Shown here piece by piece: positions 23,061 to 35,000 of a stretch of 64,000 nucleotides of DNA. A program made the position numbers and the translations under genes. Origin of the DNA: Lichenostomus cassidix (taxonomy: Eukaryota; Chordata; Aves; Passeriformes; Meliphagidae); the NCBI GenBank assembly GCA_008360975.2, contig CM039210.1, positions 15,812,293 through 15,876,292 of the forward strand, read 5' to 3'. The notes below the pieces were generated by a model. That model did no database searches, had not been told where the DNA came from, and saw nothing but the letters and a program-made list of their open reading frames with translations. Each line of letters begins with the position of its first letter. Position 1 is the stretch's first letter.

Positions 23061-23764
23061 GCATTCATTCAGAGCGCTTTCTCCTAAACTTGTCTCTAAC
23101 CCGAGACTCCTCTGTATTGCCACCTGTGCTCCTGGGATGTCTTCTTCCATACTCCTTGAAAGTTTTCTTCATTTGAGTTCCATGCCTTTGGTTGGTCATG
23201 ACTCAGTCCCTTTTTTGCTTTGGTTCTTTAGAGCAGACTTCCAAATAATTTCCTCTTTTTGAATTTGGGTATGACTTATAGGCCCACATGTCCTACATTT
23301 TCATCAGCTTTTATCATTTCTTTAAGGTTACAATGATATGTCGCTGTCCCACACTCTCTGCATCAAAGTTCTCAAACTTGATGTGCCTCGTTGAAGTCCT
23401 TCCTGTACAGACTCACTTTTATAAGAAAGAAGTGTGTTTCTATATTCCTTTAGCTCTTTTTATCTGAAGCTAAATTTTCTCATTCCAGATTCTACACATT
23501 CACACCTTTCCAAGGTATTCTGTTTTAATATCCAGTTACAGATTACTACTTGTTTCATCTGTGGGCTGTCAACCTTGTGATGAACCTAGATTAAATATCT
23601 GGATTAAAATTGTGCCAAAGCTGGTAAACAAATACATTTAATTTTCTTCGGAAAGACCACTGGGAAAGTGTTGGCATTACATTTTGTGCTTTGTTTCAGT
23701 TGCAACAGCCTCTGTTGAACAAAGAAGCCAAATGCTAGGAAGAAAACCCATTTCATTTCCTTTC

Positions 23765-23945
23765 ATTTCATCGATCTGGATGCAGGAGGTGAATGCACCA
23801 GCAAGTTTACTGAGGATACTAAACTGGGAGGTGCTGTTGACTCTCCTGAAGGACAAGATGCCTTGCAGGGGGATCTAGACAGATTGGTACATTGGGCAGT
23901 CATCAATGGCATGAAATTTAACAAGTCCAACCTCATGAGGTTCCC
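23765..23945 (+). mobile_element. CR1 fragment, plus strand
   Basis: Encodes the CR1 stretch around ACCAGCAAGTTTACTGAGGA and GATCTAGACAGATTGG. It is directly followed by the same CR1 region in reverse. Confidence 0.7.
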
Positions 23946-24161
23946 ATGGGCCCACTTCTTAAGCTTCTCCACTTCCCTCTGGATGGCATCTTGTCCCTCA
24001 GGCATGTCAGCCACACCACTCAGCTTGGTATATAATCTGCAAACCTCCTGAGGGTGCACTCAATCCTTTTGTCTCTGTCATTGATGAAGATATTGAATAG
24101 CACTTGTCCCAATACAGACCCCCAAGGAACACCACTTGTCACTGATGTCCATCGGGACACT

Positions 24162-24424
24162 TGTCGCTGTTGAGCAGCTAGCAGAGTAATGAATGCATCA
24201 GTTCTCAGTGGCAAGAAGGAATGACCTTTATTGTTTTGATTTCATCACATATATAGAGTTCTCAAAAGTCACCCAGATTGGTCAGTCAGAAGCCTTCCCC
24301 AAGGCCTGATTGGCCAGGCCTGCACTGCCCAAGTTCTGGGACACTGTTCCGACAACATCTAAACTTTATCTTTATTTACAAAACACAAGAAAACTTCTCA
24401 TGGGAAAAACCTGTGCTAGCCACA
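24162..24424 (-). mobile_element. Solo LTR Z1
   Basis: 263 bp with minus-strand ends TGTGGCTAGCACAG and CAACAGCGACA, flanked by GACACT at 24156-24161 and 24425-24430. TATATATG and AATAAAGG give minus-strand order. It is about 98% identical to Z3 by eye. Confidence 0.93.
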
Positions 24425-24523
24425 GACACTAAACCAATGGCCACTACCATTTGAATGTGACTGAACAGCCCAGCCAGTGAACCCATCTGTCTCCAATTTA
24501 GATAGAAGGATGTTGTGGGGGAC

Positions 24524-24794
24524 TGTCACTGTTTGACCGCTAGCGGAGTGAAGAGATGAGTCCTTTCAGAGTGCTAAAAGAACTACTTTATTAAATAATT
24601 AACAGATTTATATACACATCAGAAGGTTGTTCGGATTGGGCCAACAGTCATCCACCCCCTGGGATTCATTGGCCCAGGCATTTGACCGCCTGTGTCCAAA
24701 AGGCCATTTCAATAACATGAAACTTTTTTTTTAATTATAAAACATAGAAGAAGAAGAGAAAAATTCCCATGGGAAAGGTTTCTGTGCTGCCACA
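24524..24794 (-). mobile_element. Solo LTR Z2
   Basis: 271 bp with minus-strand ends TGTGGCAGCACAGAAAC and AAACAGTGACA, flanked by GGGGAC at 24518-24523 and 24795-24800. It is a diverged relative of Z1 and Z3 with TATATAAATC and AATAAAGT. Confidence 0.9.
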
Positions 24795-25530
24795 GGGGAC
24801 TGTGTCAAAGGCCTTGCAGAAGTCCAGATAGATGACATCTGTAACCCTTGCCTTGTCCACTGATATAGTCACTCCATCATAGAAGGCCACTAGGTTGGTC
24901 AGGCAGGACTTGCCCTTTGTGAAGCCATGCTGGTTTCTCATCTGCTGCCTTTCTTTCATTCACTAGGTGATTTACATTATCGTAGAACGGTATCAGATTA
25001 GTTAGACAAGACTTTCCCTTTGTGAACTCATGTTGATTGTGCCTGACAATTGCAATTTTTCTTTAAATGTCTTTCAATAGCACCCAGTAGGAACTTACCC
25101 ACATTTTTTCCAGGTACTGAGGTTAGACTAACAGATCTGTAGTCCCCTGGCTATTCCCTCATCTGTAGTCCCCTGGCTATTCCCTCATCTTTTTGAGGAC
25201 TGGAATAATACTGTCTAGCTTCCAATTAGCACGCACCTCCCCAAACTTGCAAGATCTTTGGTAGATGATCGAAAGGGGTCCTGCTGTAACATAATTTCAC
25301 CTGTCCCTGGCCTCCCTTTAATCCTGACCCATAATTTCTCAGTCAGCTCCTCATCTATCCCCAGGTAGAGCTCCATGCACTCCAGCTGCTCAATGACACA
25401 GAGGGTGACGCCACCTCCTCATCTTCCCTGCCTATCATTCCTAAAGAGCCTGTATCCTTCCATTCCAACACTTCAGTCATAGAAGCCTCCCCTCCATGTC
25501 TCCACAGTGCCAATAAGAGCATAGCTCTTA

Positions 25531-26790
25531 TCATTCTGCCCCATTTGCTTGACTTAAGACACACTGGAATTGTCTGCTCCTGTGCTTCTTTAATATATTT
25601 TCATATATGATATTAACATAAATGATAGACATAACAAAATCAAACAACGAGACTATCATGGGATGGAACATGAAGTTAGAGATTTCTGTGGCTGTCAGCA
25701 ACCACCTACTAAAAGTGTCCCACCAGTGTTGTCCTGCATCTTTCTTTGCTCTCTCTAAAACCCACCTTATTTCTTTCACATTTTGATGCACCATGATTAG
25801 GGGGTTTTGTCCACTCTTTTGCATTTTCTTCAGTAGCTGTTTTAAGTTGTCATGCTGTAATAGCTCCTTTACCAGTGTAAGATTCATTCCAATGGGAGTG
25901 GATAATAACTCCTTAACCAGGGTGTAATTGGATTGCAGCAACTGGTAGGAGGTAGTAGGAGCTAAATAACTAAAATCATAGCCCAGTATGTAGATGAAGT
26001 TAGACACACAGATATTTGAGTGGTTATTAATATCTACAGTAATGTTATCTAGAAATATAAATTCACAGAGGATTCTCATATAAGCACATCCTTTCCCTAT
26101 ATATATAAGTACTGTTTCAGAGGTTTCCTTGGAATACATCTCAAAATGACAAATATTCTGCTCAGTGTCAAGGCAAATATCTTGGCCTCTGATTGTGTTA
26201 CTTTCACATACAAATCCCCATTGTTCACACAATACACATGCATCTACATCAATTGTTTGCCATTTGTCTTCTCTTCCATGACTCCACACACTGTGTCCTA
26301 TTGGATAAAGTACAGTTTTCTCATGGCTTAATCCTAATGCTGTAATAGACTGCATAGTAAGTACAGATGCTTTTGCTATTGATAATACAAAGGTTGTAGC
26401 TTTATGGTTGTCAGGGTTGTAAGTGGAATTAACTAAATACCACCAGGATTGAAACTCATTTTCAAATTTAGTTGTATTGTTGGTTCAGTTTTTCCAGCTC
26501 ACTACATGTTGTACTGAGTTTGTGTGCAAGTATCTCAGCATCTATATCATTAAGTATTCCAAGTCTTGTTCCTAATCCCGAGGAGACAGTAATCAGACTT
26601 CTTTTCATTTGTTTGGCACAGGACAAAGTTTGTCCATGTGGCCAAGCTAGCCACCCTGCTGAGGAAGTACCTATACATGGTACACAGATTGGCTTCATGG
26701 AGGTAACATTTACCTGCATTGACAATTTTATTAGTTTTAATGATCATGAAGGATTAAACAGCATTTGCTGCTAATCCTCATTTTTGATAA
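25531..26790 (-). pseudogene. env: ERV2-type env remnant
   Basis: The minus-strand frame at 26355-25531 is open for 274 codons and resembles an avian ERV2 transmembrane envelope subunit: cysteine-bearing ectodomain (CVLCEQWGFVCESNTI), a long helix region, WWDTFSRWLLTATEI and a hydrophobic segment FDFVMSIIYVNIIY near the C-terminus. Upstream (26790-26470) pieces such as SGLGTRLGILNDIDAEILAHKL fit the region after the subunit boundary but are in other frames with stops. The start of the open frame is internal, so this is not a complete gene. Confidence 0.7.
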
Positions 26791-26799
26791 AATATGTCC

Positions 26800-27061
26800 T
26801 GTGGCTAGCACAGTTTTTCCCATGAGAAGTTTTCTTGTGTTTTGTAAATAAAGATAAAGTTTGGATGTTGTTGGAACAGTGTCCCAGAACTTGGGCAGTG
26901 CAGGCCTGGCCAATCAGGCCTGGGGAAAGGCTTCTGACTGACCAATCTGGGTGACTTTTGAGAACTCTATATATGTGATGAAATCAAAACAATAAAGGTC
27001 ATTCCTTCTTGCCACTGAGAACCGATGCATTCATTACTCTGCTAGCTGCTCAACAGCGACA
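26800..27061 (+). mobile_element. Solo LTR Z3
   Basis: 262 bp, ends TGTGGCTAGCACAG and CAACAGCGACA, flanked by ATGTCC at 26794-26799 and 27062-27067. It is in opposite orientation to Z1. Confidence 0.93.
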
Positions 27062-27114
27062 ATGTCCCAATTTTGTATATTAGTGGGGTCAGTTTCTTCA
27101 TTTTCAAGGGAGTT

Positions 27115-27565
27115 GTAACTGGCAACCAAGTAGTTGAAGAGACAGTTTTCATTACTGTGATTCGTCCCAATCGAGCTCAGAGACACTTCAGAGACCAAGT
27201 CAGAGAAGTGGGTATTTGCTTTATTCGGTGCACCGGATGTGTGGGGAATTGTTTCCACCAAACACACACACCAGTACCTCCAAAGGCACAGTGTTATAGG
27301 TAAAATTCATGAATATTCATTACATTCTTCAGGATAGGAGCGGTTATACAAATTACTTCTCATAAGTCATTAATATTATTAGCGATTTCTTGTGCTCAAT
27401 GGCAAAAGGATTCCTTTTGCCCCCTTTTATCTTGATAAGATTAAGGGAATCCACAAGGCCAGAACTGACGGGCGCCGTGCTGGTGGAAGGGGCAAAAGCT
27501 CAAAGAAACAAGGATGGTTGAAGTGCAAATAGATTTGGGTTTTCTATTTGACTACTCCTTTCTCA
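27115..27565 (-). mobile_element. Probable 3' LTR with polypurine tract
   Basis: On the minus strand a polypurine tract (AAAAGGGGGGAT, about 27578-27566) directly precedes TGAGAAAGGAGTAG, and CCGAATAAAGC lies near 27217. This is the order expected at a 3' LTR. The left edge (27115) is a guess based on a TGTAACTGGCAAC. Confidence 0.5.
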
Positions 27566-27579
27566 ATCCCCCCTTTTCT

Positions 27580-28330
27580 TTTTGTAATTTTGTAATTCTT
27601 TACAAATCTTGTATGTCATGAAAGTAAGTACTTTTCTCTATTTCATATCTAAATTTGTACTTTTGCCATTGAATATAAGCATTGCAATTTCAAGTACATA
27701 ATATCATACAACAATAACTACTATTGCAGACAGTAAATAACAGTGCAATAACACAAATAACTATTACTTACATTTGTTTAAATTGGGATTAACATAATTG
27801 CAACAGCTTGTATTTATAACTGTACATTCTCTTTTGGCATACAGCAAATCTATAGTTAATTGTGAGATGTTCTTAATCTTGATTTGCTGTGCTTTTATGG
27901 CATCTGCAGTGGCATTCATTATGGTCTCTACAATGGTAAAAAGATTCTTCTTTAGTTCACTTACTTTGGGCCAGGGTATAAACCACCTGGCAAAACTGTG
28001 AAAATTGGTGGGTTTATATATATTAGTATAAAAGTTCGGAGTAAGCTTTGTTAGTTGAGGAACAACACTAATGTAGAGAGATATTGGTCTTATTGCACAG
28101 TGACTTTGTCATTCCAAGGGCAAAACTTTATGGGCACTGTGTTCATATATTTAATATCAACTCTGCCCTGGGGGCACTGGCTAACTCTTGGGCTTTGGTC
28201 TAACCTTAGTTTGATTTTTATTTTACATATTAGCTTCCCTATAGGTCTAGAATTTTGAGCAGTTATTTTGAAGAAAAAGAAAGACAGAATCTATAGAAAT
28301 TCTAAGAGGAATGTTAATTCTTTTAGCTGT
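27580..28330 (-). pseudogene. Degraded ERV envelope remnant, uncertain
   Basis: Minus-strand pieces such as PGGLYPGPK and VSQCPQGRVDIKYMNT look like avian ERV envelope sequence upstream of the polypurine tract, but many stops are present. I cannot assign the family firmly. Confidence 0.35.
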
Positions 28331-28562
28331 CTTGGGCCTTCCATCCCCCATCAGGTTTCTCTGGAGTCAGGGATGGGGAGAATGGAGCATTGCCTCTGCT
28401 GTGTGCATGGCTGGCTCCACTATAGGTCTGGGCTTGGAGCTCTGTGCAGCACTGCCTCTGCTGTGTCCATGACTGGACCTCATTGCAGGGTTGGGATGCT
28501 CTGGGGTTGGGGTAAGGAGCAGTTCACTGTCTCACCAGGGCAAGGCCTGACCTGCCCCTTCC

Positions 28563-28591
28563 CCACACACACACACACACACCACACACAC
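28563..28591. repeat. (CA)n microsatellite
   Basis: ACACACACACACACACACC followed by ACACACACACA, 28 bases. Confidence 0.95.
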
Positions 28592-29724
28592 AGGCATCTT
28601 GAAGTGTCTCAGAGACATTAATTTTTCTAGTTTTGGCAGCTCACATCATGGCTCCAGACAGTGATCAGGACCACTGATAGCTTTTCTCGCTTGTAAAATG
28701 GGGTACTTTTCTTCTTCACCTTGGTAGAATTTCTAGCAAACAGAGCAGAAAGGAAAGAGGAAAGCAAGAAGGATAACTGACAGAGACTCTCATACTGTTA
28801 GTCTTTTGCTTGTGATCTATTAGGCTATCTTTTCTCCCCTTTTTAGTCTTTTATTTTACTCTCTGTAAATCTAGATTATCTTTCAATTTACAGAAAAAAT
28901 ATGCTCACAAATATTAGCCATTCACAAAAATCAACAGACATTCAGGATTTTTTTAATACGATTTTGTGAGCTCTTTTTAGGACTTCAAATGTGCTGCTGA
29001 AAAATGGCACTTTTAACTGCTATTTTAAATTTAAAATTATCTTTTAAATTGCAGAGCCCAAAGCCTGGCAGATTGGTCTATGACTTTTAGCGATTTTTCA
29101 AAGGCAGTATTTTCTTTTTGTGGGGCTTAGCATTTTCAAACACTGGACAAACAAATATGCATTAAACAGCAACAGTTAGAAATACTTAGTAGAATAGCCA
29201 GCCATCCTTTTGAAACCTTTTCATTTTAAAAATAAAATTATTTTGTTATATTTCAATTTAACAAATTTAGATTTAAGCCCATATAGCTTTCTCTTTTTTT
29301 TTTTCTGGCTTACTTACCCCTTTGCACCTGAAGCCATACTTGCCATTACAATTATTACAAGGTTTTGCTAGGATAGCTGACTGTGTATAACACTGTTCTG
29401 GAAAAACAAAAGGCAAAACCATTTAATGTATTTCACTTTGGCGTTGCAGCTTTTAACTGATTTACTGTATATTATATTGTCCAATATTGTTCTTTTGTGT
29501 CTTCTTTGTCTGGAGTTTCACATTGGAGAGGAGTCTCTGGCTGTAGATCTCACCGTCGTGAGGGAAGTTAGCAGTTCTTTTTGCTTCTGTGGCTTGAGTG
29601 GTTCCTTGTCTCACACAGCTTTTTATCTGATGAGGACACACTGAAGGATGTTAAAACAAACTTGCACAGTGATAACACATATTAGAGTGGGGAGAAGGAT
29701 GAATTCTTGCCTCTTTCAACTCTC
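28592..29724. other. AT-rich flank of the provirus
   Basis: No clear gene. Minus-strand pieces with cysteines near 29340-29300 (CNNCNGKYGFRCKG) may be ERV envelope, but support is weak. Confidence 0.4.
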
Positions 29725-30202
29725 TGTGATAAGTAAAACTTGGTTCGCAAAACTGCAAGAAAGAGGAAGAGAGACCCCAACCCTGCATCCTGTTTGTTCA
29801 CAAAGCCAAATAAAAGAAGGAAGGGGGCCTCTATGCTGCACATCCTGTATCCTGTATTTGCTGGGAGTGAGCTGTTTGTAGAATTTCACATGGGGGGGGG
29901 CACTGCGGACGTGTGAGAAAGAAGTGGAGTCTGCCTCCCACGACCACCAAAGGGCAGAAGAAGACCCCACTAGCAATATTACAACACAGACCTGTACCAA
30001 CTCCGGATGCTATACGTGGCCAGAAAATAGAGACTGCATAAAAAGGGGGGACTCTGACTATTTCGGTGCGGTGTCTTGGGCAGAGCACAGACTCTCCGGC
30101 CACCCAGCGCTGCTTTGCTCACTACTCGCTTGCTTTAAATAAATCAAAGTATACTTAATTGGACATTGTCTCTGATTGATTATCGAGACCTAATTTATAA
30201 CA
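29725..30202 (+). mobile_element. 5' LTR of tRNA-His provirus
   Basis: 478 bp, TGTGATAAG to TTTATAACA. TATA-like GCATAAAAAG at 30036-30045 and AATAAA at 30138-30143. No indel separates it from the 3' LTR. Confidence 0.95.
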
Positions 30203-30205
30203 AAT

Positions 30206-30223
30206 TGGTGCCGTGACTCGGAT
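30206..30223 (+). other. Primer-binding site, tRNA-His
   Basis: TGGTGCCGTGACTCGGAT is the exact complement of the 3' end of vertebrate tRNA-His with CCA. It begins three bases after the LTR. HERV-H-like class I elements use the same primer. Confidence 0.95.
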
Positions 30224-30579
30224 AAGGGCAATTCTTTGGAGACCCCTCAACGGGAGGTGCCCCGTTGTCACAACAGCCCGGAGAGGGTACTCCTTTGAAA
30301 CCCTTACTGACGAACCTAAATTTCGGGTAGTGAGCAAGGAAAACTCCTTAATCTTTGTTCACGAAGCTCCGAACGAAGACGCGAGAAGCGTGAGTATGTG
30401 TTAAGAATAACACAGGGGATTCATTTGGTTGGGGTGTCCCAGAGTGTGGTGTGTGAGATGTCCAAGTGGGGACGAGGAGAGTGCGGACTCCTTTGTAGTG
30501 CGGTTCCCATAGCCCGCGAGGGACTGGGCCACGACCAGGAGGACCGGGTGAGCGTGTGTGTCTGAAGGCACTCTGGAAG

Positions 30580-32015
30580 ATGGGACAGAGGAAGAGCAAG
30601 CCCTCTGGTCCCATGGGGGGGGGTCCCAAGTAAAACTCCCTGATATACCTCCAGACAGCCCCTTGGGGTTGATGATAAAATATTGGGATGATTATCCCTC
30701 AAGAAAAGGAAAAACTAAGGCAAAAATGATAAATTATTGCATGGCAATTTGAGACGGTCAACAAATTAGGGGGGACCACCTCTATTGGCCAGTATTCGGA
30801 TCTTTTGAGGATTGGATTTGTCAGGCATTAAATGTCTATGTAAATTCTAAAACACCTTTTAACCAAGAGGAAAGTGAATATGCTGCCCTATGGATAGTCA
30901 ATGAAACCAGGGCAAGCTTGTTTGTCTTAAATAGAGAAAAACCTAAGAAAAGAAACATAGAAGAAATGCCTCCATCATATATCCCTCCACCTCCTCCACC
31001 AGATCCTGTTCCACCTCCCCCAGTCCAGCCCTTACCAGTCCCAAATGCGCCACAAATACCTGTGGACAACGACACTCTACCCACTGAGCGGCGGGTCACC
31101 AGAAGTCAATCGAGAACTAATATGTACCCCCTCAGGGAAATGGGCATGGGCATGGTTAATCAGCCTGGAGGAGGACAAGCGCCCGGTATAGGATATATAG
31201 CAGTCCCCTTAAATTCGGCAGACGTTAGAGAATTCAAAAAGGAAATGGGACACCTATTAGAAGACCCATTGGGGGTAGCCGAGAGAGTAGATCAATTTTT
31301 AGGTCCAAATATTTACACCTGGGAGGAGATACAATCAATATTGGGCATTCTATTTACAGCAGAAGAGAGAAGAATGATAAGAGCAGCGGGGATGAGGATT
31401 TGGGAAAACACTCATCCACCGGGCCCTATCGGTGATGTGAAATGGCCCCTTCAACGGCCTAATTGGAATAACCAGGATCCAAACGATAGGGCACATATGC
31501 AGGACCTAAGAACCATTATTGTTCAGGGAATTAAAGAAGCTGTCCCAAGGGGACAAAATATGACAAAAGCATTTAATGAACAACAAAAGAAAGACGAGGA
31601 CACTACCAAATGGTTGGAGAGACTCCGAAGAAATTTACAATTATACTCCGGAGTAGATCCTGATTCCCCGGTAGGGCAGGCCTTGTTGAAAACACAGTTT
31701 GTGGCAAAGGCATAGGTGGACATTAAGAAGAAGTTAGAAAAATTAGAAGATTGGCAAAACCGAGGTCTTGATGAATTGTTAAGAGAAGCACAGAAAGTAT
31801 ATGTTAGAAGGGATGACGAAAGTCACAAAAAGCAAGTCAGGATGATGGTTGCCGCTATACGAGGGGGGCAGGGGGGGCGGCCTTCAGGGCCGCCCAGGCA
31901 GAAAAGTGTACAAGGGAAGGGCGAGATAGTATGTTATTACTGTGGAAAGAAGGGACACATGAAGAAGGATTGTCACCAGCGTATGGTTGATAAAAAAATG
32001 TTTAAAGAGGATTAG
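30580..32015 (+). pseudogene. gag: gag of tRNA-His provirus, three breaks
   Basis: Gag forms the particle core. It starts MGQRKSKPSG, a myristoylation-type start. A run of nine G at 30615-30623 shifts the frame: the first frame meets a stop at once, and matrix continues in the next frame. Further breaks are TGA at 30750-30752 and TAG at 31713-31715. A proline-rich part has PPSY, a PPxY late-domain motif, near 30970. Capsid follows with the major homology region near 31560-31640, then nucleocapsid with one zinc knuckle CYYCGKKGHMKKDC at 31932-31973. Gag ends at TAG 32013-32015, the normal gag-pro junction. The G-run shift could also be a sequencing slip. Confidence 0.9.
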
Positions 32016-32030
32016 GGATGTCAGGGGCTC
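32010..32030 (+). promoter_or_regulatory. gag-pro stop-codon readthrough context
   Basis: TAG followed by GGATGTCAGGGG at the gag end, with pro continuing in the same frame. Murine leukaemia virus reads through an amber codon followed by a G-rich stretch in the same place. The same TTAGGGATGTC occurs at the gag end of the two minus-strand class I elements in this window (near 1055 and 42710). Confidence 0.7.
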
Positions 32031-35000
32031 TATCTGCTGGGGTCAAGGAAGACATCAGAGCCCCTGGTAAAGCTGAAAGTAAGACCCCAGCAACAAGAAT
32101 TTGAATTCTTGGTAGACTCTGGAGCAGAGCGCTCCACAGTACAAACACTACCCATGGGATGCAAAATATCCAAAGACACAGTCCAGGCAGTAGGAGCAAA
32201 AAGAGAACCTTTCGGGGTCCCCGTGATCAAAAATGTGTTATTTGAAGCAAATTCCAAATTGAGAATAGGCTCCCTCCTGTAATTCCCAAAGCAGAATACA
32301 ATTTATTAGGAAGAGACCTAATGGTGGAATTGGGCATAGGATTAGAAATTAAAGAACAACAGATAAATATAAAGATTTGTTCTCTCAATGTGATAGATGA
32401 ACAGCAAATAAACCCTGAAGTTTGGTATACTCCTGAGTCTGTTGGAAAATTGGATATTGAACCCTTTAAGGTTACTATCACTAATCCAGAAATTCCAATT
32501 AGGATAAAGCAATATCCCTTACCTGAAGATAGGCGACGGGAATTAAAGCCTGAAATCAAAAGATTGATAGAACAAGGAATTCTAGAGCCTTGTATGTCCC
32601 CATTTAATATTCCAATTCTGCCGGTGAAGAAACCAGATGGCAATTATCGATTAGTACATGACTTAAGAGAAATCAACAAGCGAACTGTTGAGCGGTTCCC
32701 CCTGGTGGCCAATCCTTATACCATCCTTAGTCAATTAGGTCCCAATGATTGTTGGTATAGTGTGATCTATTTGAAAGATGCATTTTGGGCTTGTCCACTA
32801 GATGAAAACTGTCGCGACTATTTTGCATTCAAGTGGGAGGACCCAGACAGTCATGTAAAGCAACAACTACGGTGGACTGTCCTCCCCCAGGGGTTTACAG
32901 AATCCCCTAACCTATTTGGGCAAGCCTTGAGTCAAATACTGCACAATTATCAAGTGGGACCAGAAGTTAAGTTAATACAGTATGTAGATGACTTACTGAT
33001 AGCAGGGAAGCAAGAGGAACTAGTAAGGCAAGAAAGTATCAAATTGCTAAACTTTCTGGGGACACAAGGGCTAAGTTTCCAAGTCAAAACTGCAGTTCAC
33101 TGAGCAAGAAGTGAAATACTTGGGACATAGACTAATCGGAGCAACTAAGAAATTAGACCCTGACAGGGTGCAGGGGATCCTGGCAATGCCAGCCCCCAAG
33201 ACAAAACGGCAAATTCGACAACTATTGGGGCTATTCGGGTATTGCAGACAATGGATTGAAAATTACAGCCAAAAAGTAAAATTCTTATACGAAAAACTAA
33301 CACAGGATGGATTAATGAAATGGACCCCCCAAGATGAAGACAGTTTTCAAAAATTAAAAAAAGAATTAGTAAATGCTCCGGTATTGAGCTTACCAGATAT
33401 TAAAAGACCCTTTTATTTGTTTGTAAATACTGAGGAGGGAACAGCATTTGGGGTACTTGCACAGGAATGGGCTGGAAGTAAAAAGCCGATTGCATACCTC
33501 TCCAAATTACTAGATCCAGTAAGTAAAGGCTGGCCTACTTGCTTACAAGTTGTAGCAGCAGCTGCAGTAATGGTGGAAGAAGCTTTGAAAATTACATTTG
33601 GGGGCGAGCTGAGGGTGATGTCTCCACACGACATTAGAAGCGTACTGAAACAAAAAGCTGAGAAGTGGATTACAGATGCCCGGTTAGTAAAATATGAAGG
33701 AGTTCTGGTTGCATCCCCCAAACTTACTATAGAGGTTGCATCAGTACAAAACCCAGCACAATTCCTATATAGAAACCCTGAAAATAATGCTTTATGGCAT
33801 GATTGTCTACAAACTATAGAAGAGCAAACAAAAATTAGACCAAATTTAGAAGAAGAAGAATTAGAAGAAGGAATGAAATTGTTTGTGGACGGTTCCTCAC
33901 GGGTGATTGAAGGAAAGCATAAATCAGGGTATGCAATAATAGATGGAAAGAAGCTTGAAGTACTCCAGTCCAGCCCACTAAGTCCCAGTTGGTCAGCACA
34001 AGCATGTGAATTGTATGCAGTTCTAAGAGCTTTACAACTCATAAGAAAAGAGGCAGGAACCATATATACTGATTCTAAATATGCATTTGGAGTAATACAC
34101 ACATTTGGGAAAATTTGGGAGGAAAGGAGTCTCATAACATCGCAGGGAAAGAGCCTAGTCCATGAAAGACTAATTAAAGAAATTCTAAAGGCTATCCGGT
34201 TACCCTCCAAACTTGCTGTAGTACATGTAAAAGGGCACCAGAGGGGACTGGGAATGATAGTTCGAGGAAATAACCTTGCTGATGAGGAGGCTAAACGGGC
34301 AGCCCTGCTACCCCTCCGAGTAGGAAACCCCAGGGAAAAATGCACCACATGCAAAAATGATTTAGAAAGCTTCCCCTGCTATGCATGTTGGAAAGACCTT
34401 GGATGGGATGGCTTAGTCTGTGCATGTGAAAACCCTCTTAAAGACTGGTGTTATATACATGACAAAGAAGGACAGACTCATTCAACTTAATTATCGAGAT
34501 GCCCCCACACTCCCCAACTGTTAAGTTTTACTACAGTTGAACAAGAAAAACTAAAACAAGCAGGCATTAAACCTAACTCAGAAAGAAAATGGTTCTTAGA
34601 AGATAGTAGAGAGATCCTGCCAAAACCTATGGCCCTAAGGGTTTTGAGAAGACTTCATGAGAAAACACATTGAGGGACTCAAGCTTTAGTAGATCAGTTT
34701 GCCAATAAATACATGTGTATGGGTATTTACAATTTAGCCAAACAGATAACTATGGGATGTGTCACTTGCCAAAAGGTTAATAAACAACAATTACGAGAAA
34801 GGAGACCTGGAGGAAGGGAGTTAGCGCACAGACCCTTCTCCCACGTTCAAATTGATTTTACAGAATTGCCAACGGTTGGGAGGCATAAATATTTACTAGT
34901 TATGGTGGACCACCTTACCCACTTTGTGGAAGCTTTCCCAACAACAAGAGCCACCGCACAAACAGTTGCAAAAATTTTATTAGAACAAATTGTACCAAGA

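Larger units (their letters stand above)
23946..25540 (-). mobile_element. CR1 LINE, minus strand, cut by two LTRs
   Basis: Minus-strand CR1 reverse transcriptase appears at 24150-23950 ([23 protein letters not shown]) and at 24960-24800 ([21 protein letters not shown] and [14 protein letters not shown]). LTRs Z1 and Z2 interrupt it. The stretch 24960-25540 is more diverged CR1 or a second fragment, with a 26-base duplication (CTGTAGTCCCCTGGCTATTC) at 25137-25188. Confidence 0.75.

Noticed and set aside
28563..28591. (CA)n run as a CRISPR-like or regulatory array
   Set aside because: Plain dinucleotide microsatellite.
33413..34354. 313-codon minus-strand frame
   Set aside because: Shadow of the RNase H and RT connection coding on the plus strand.
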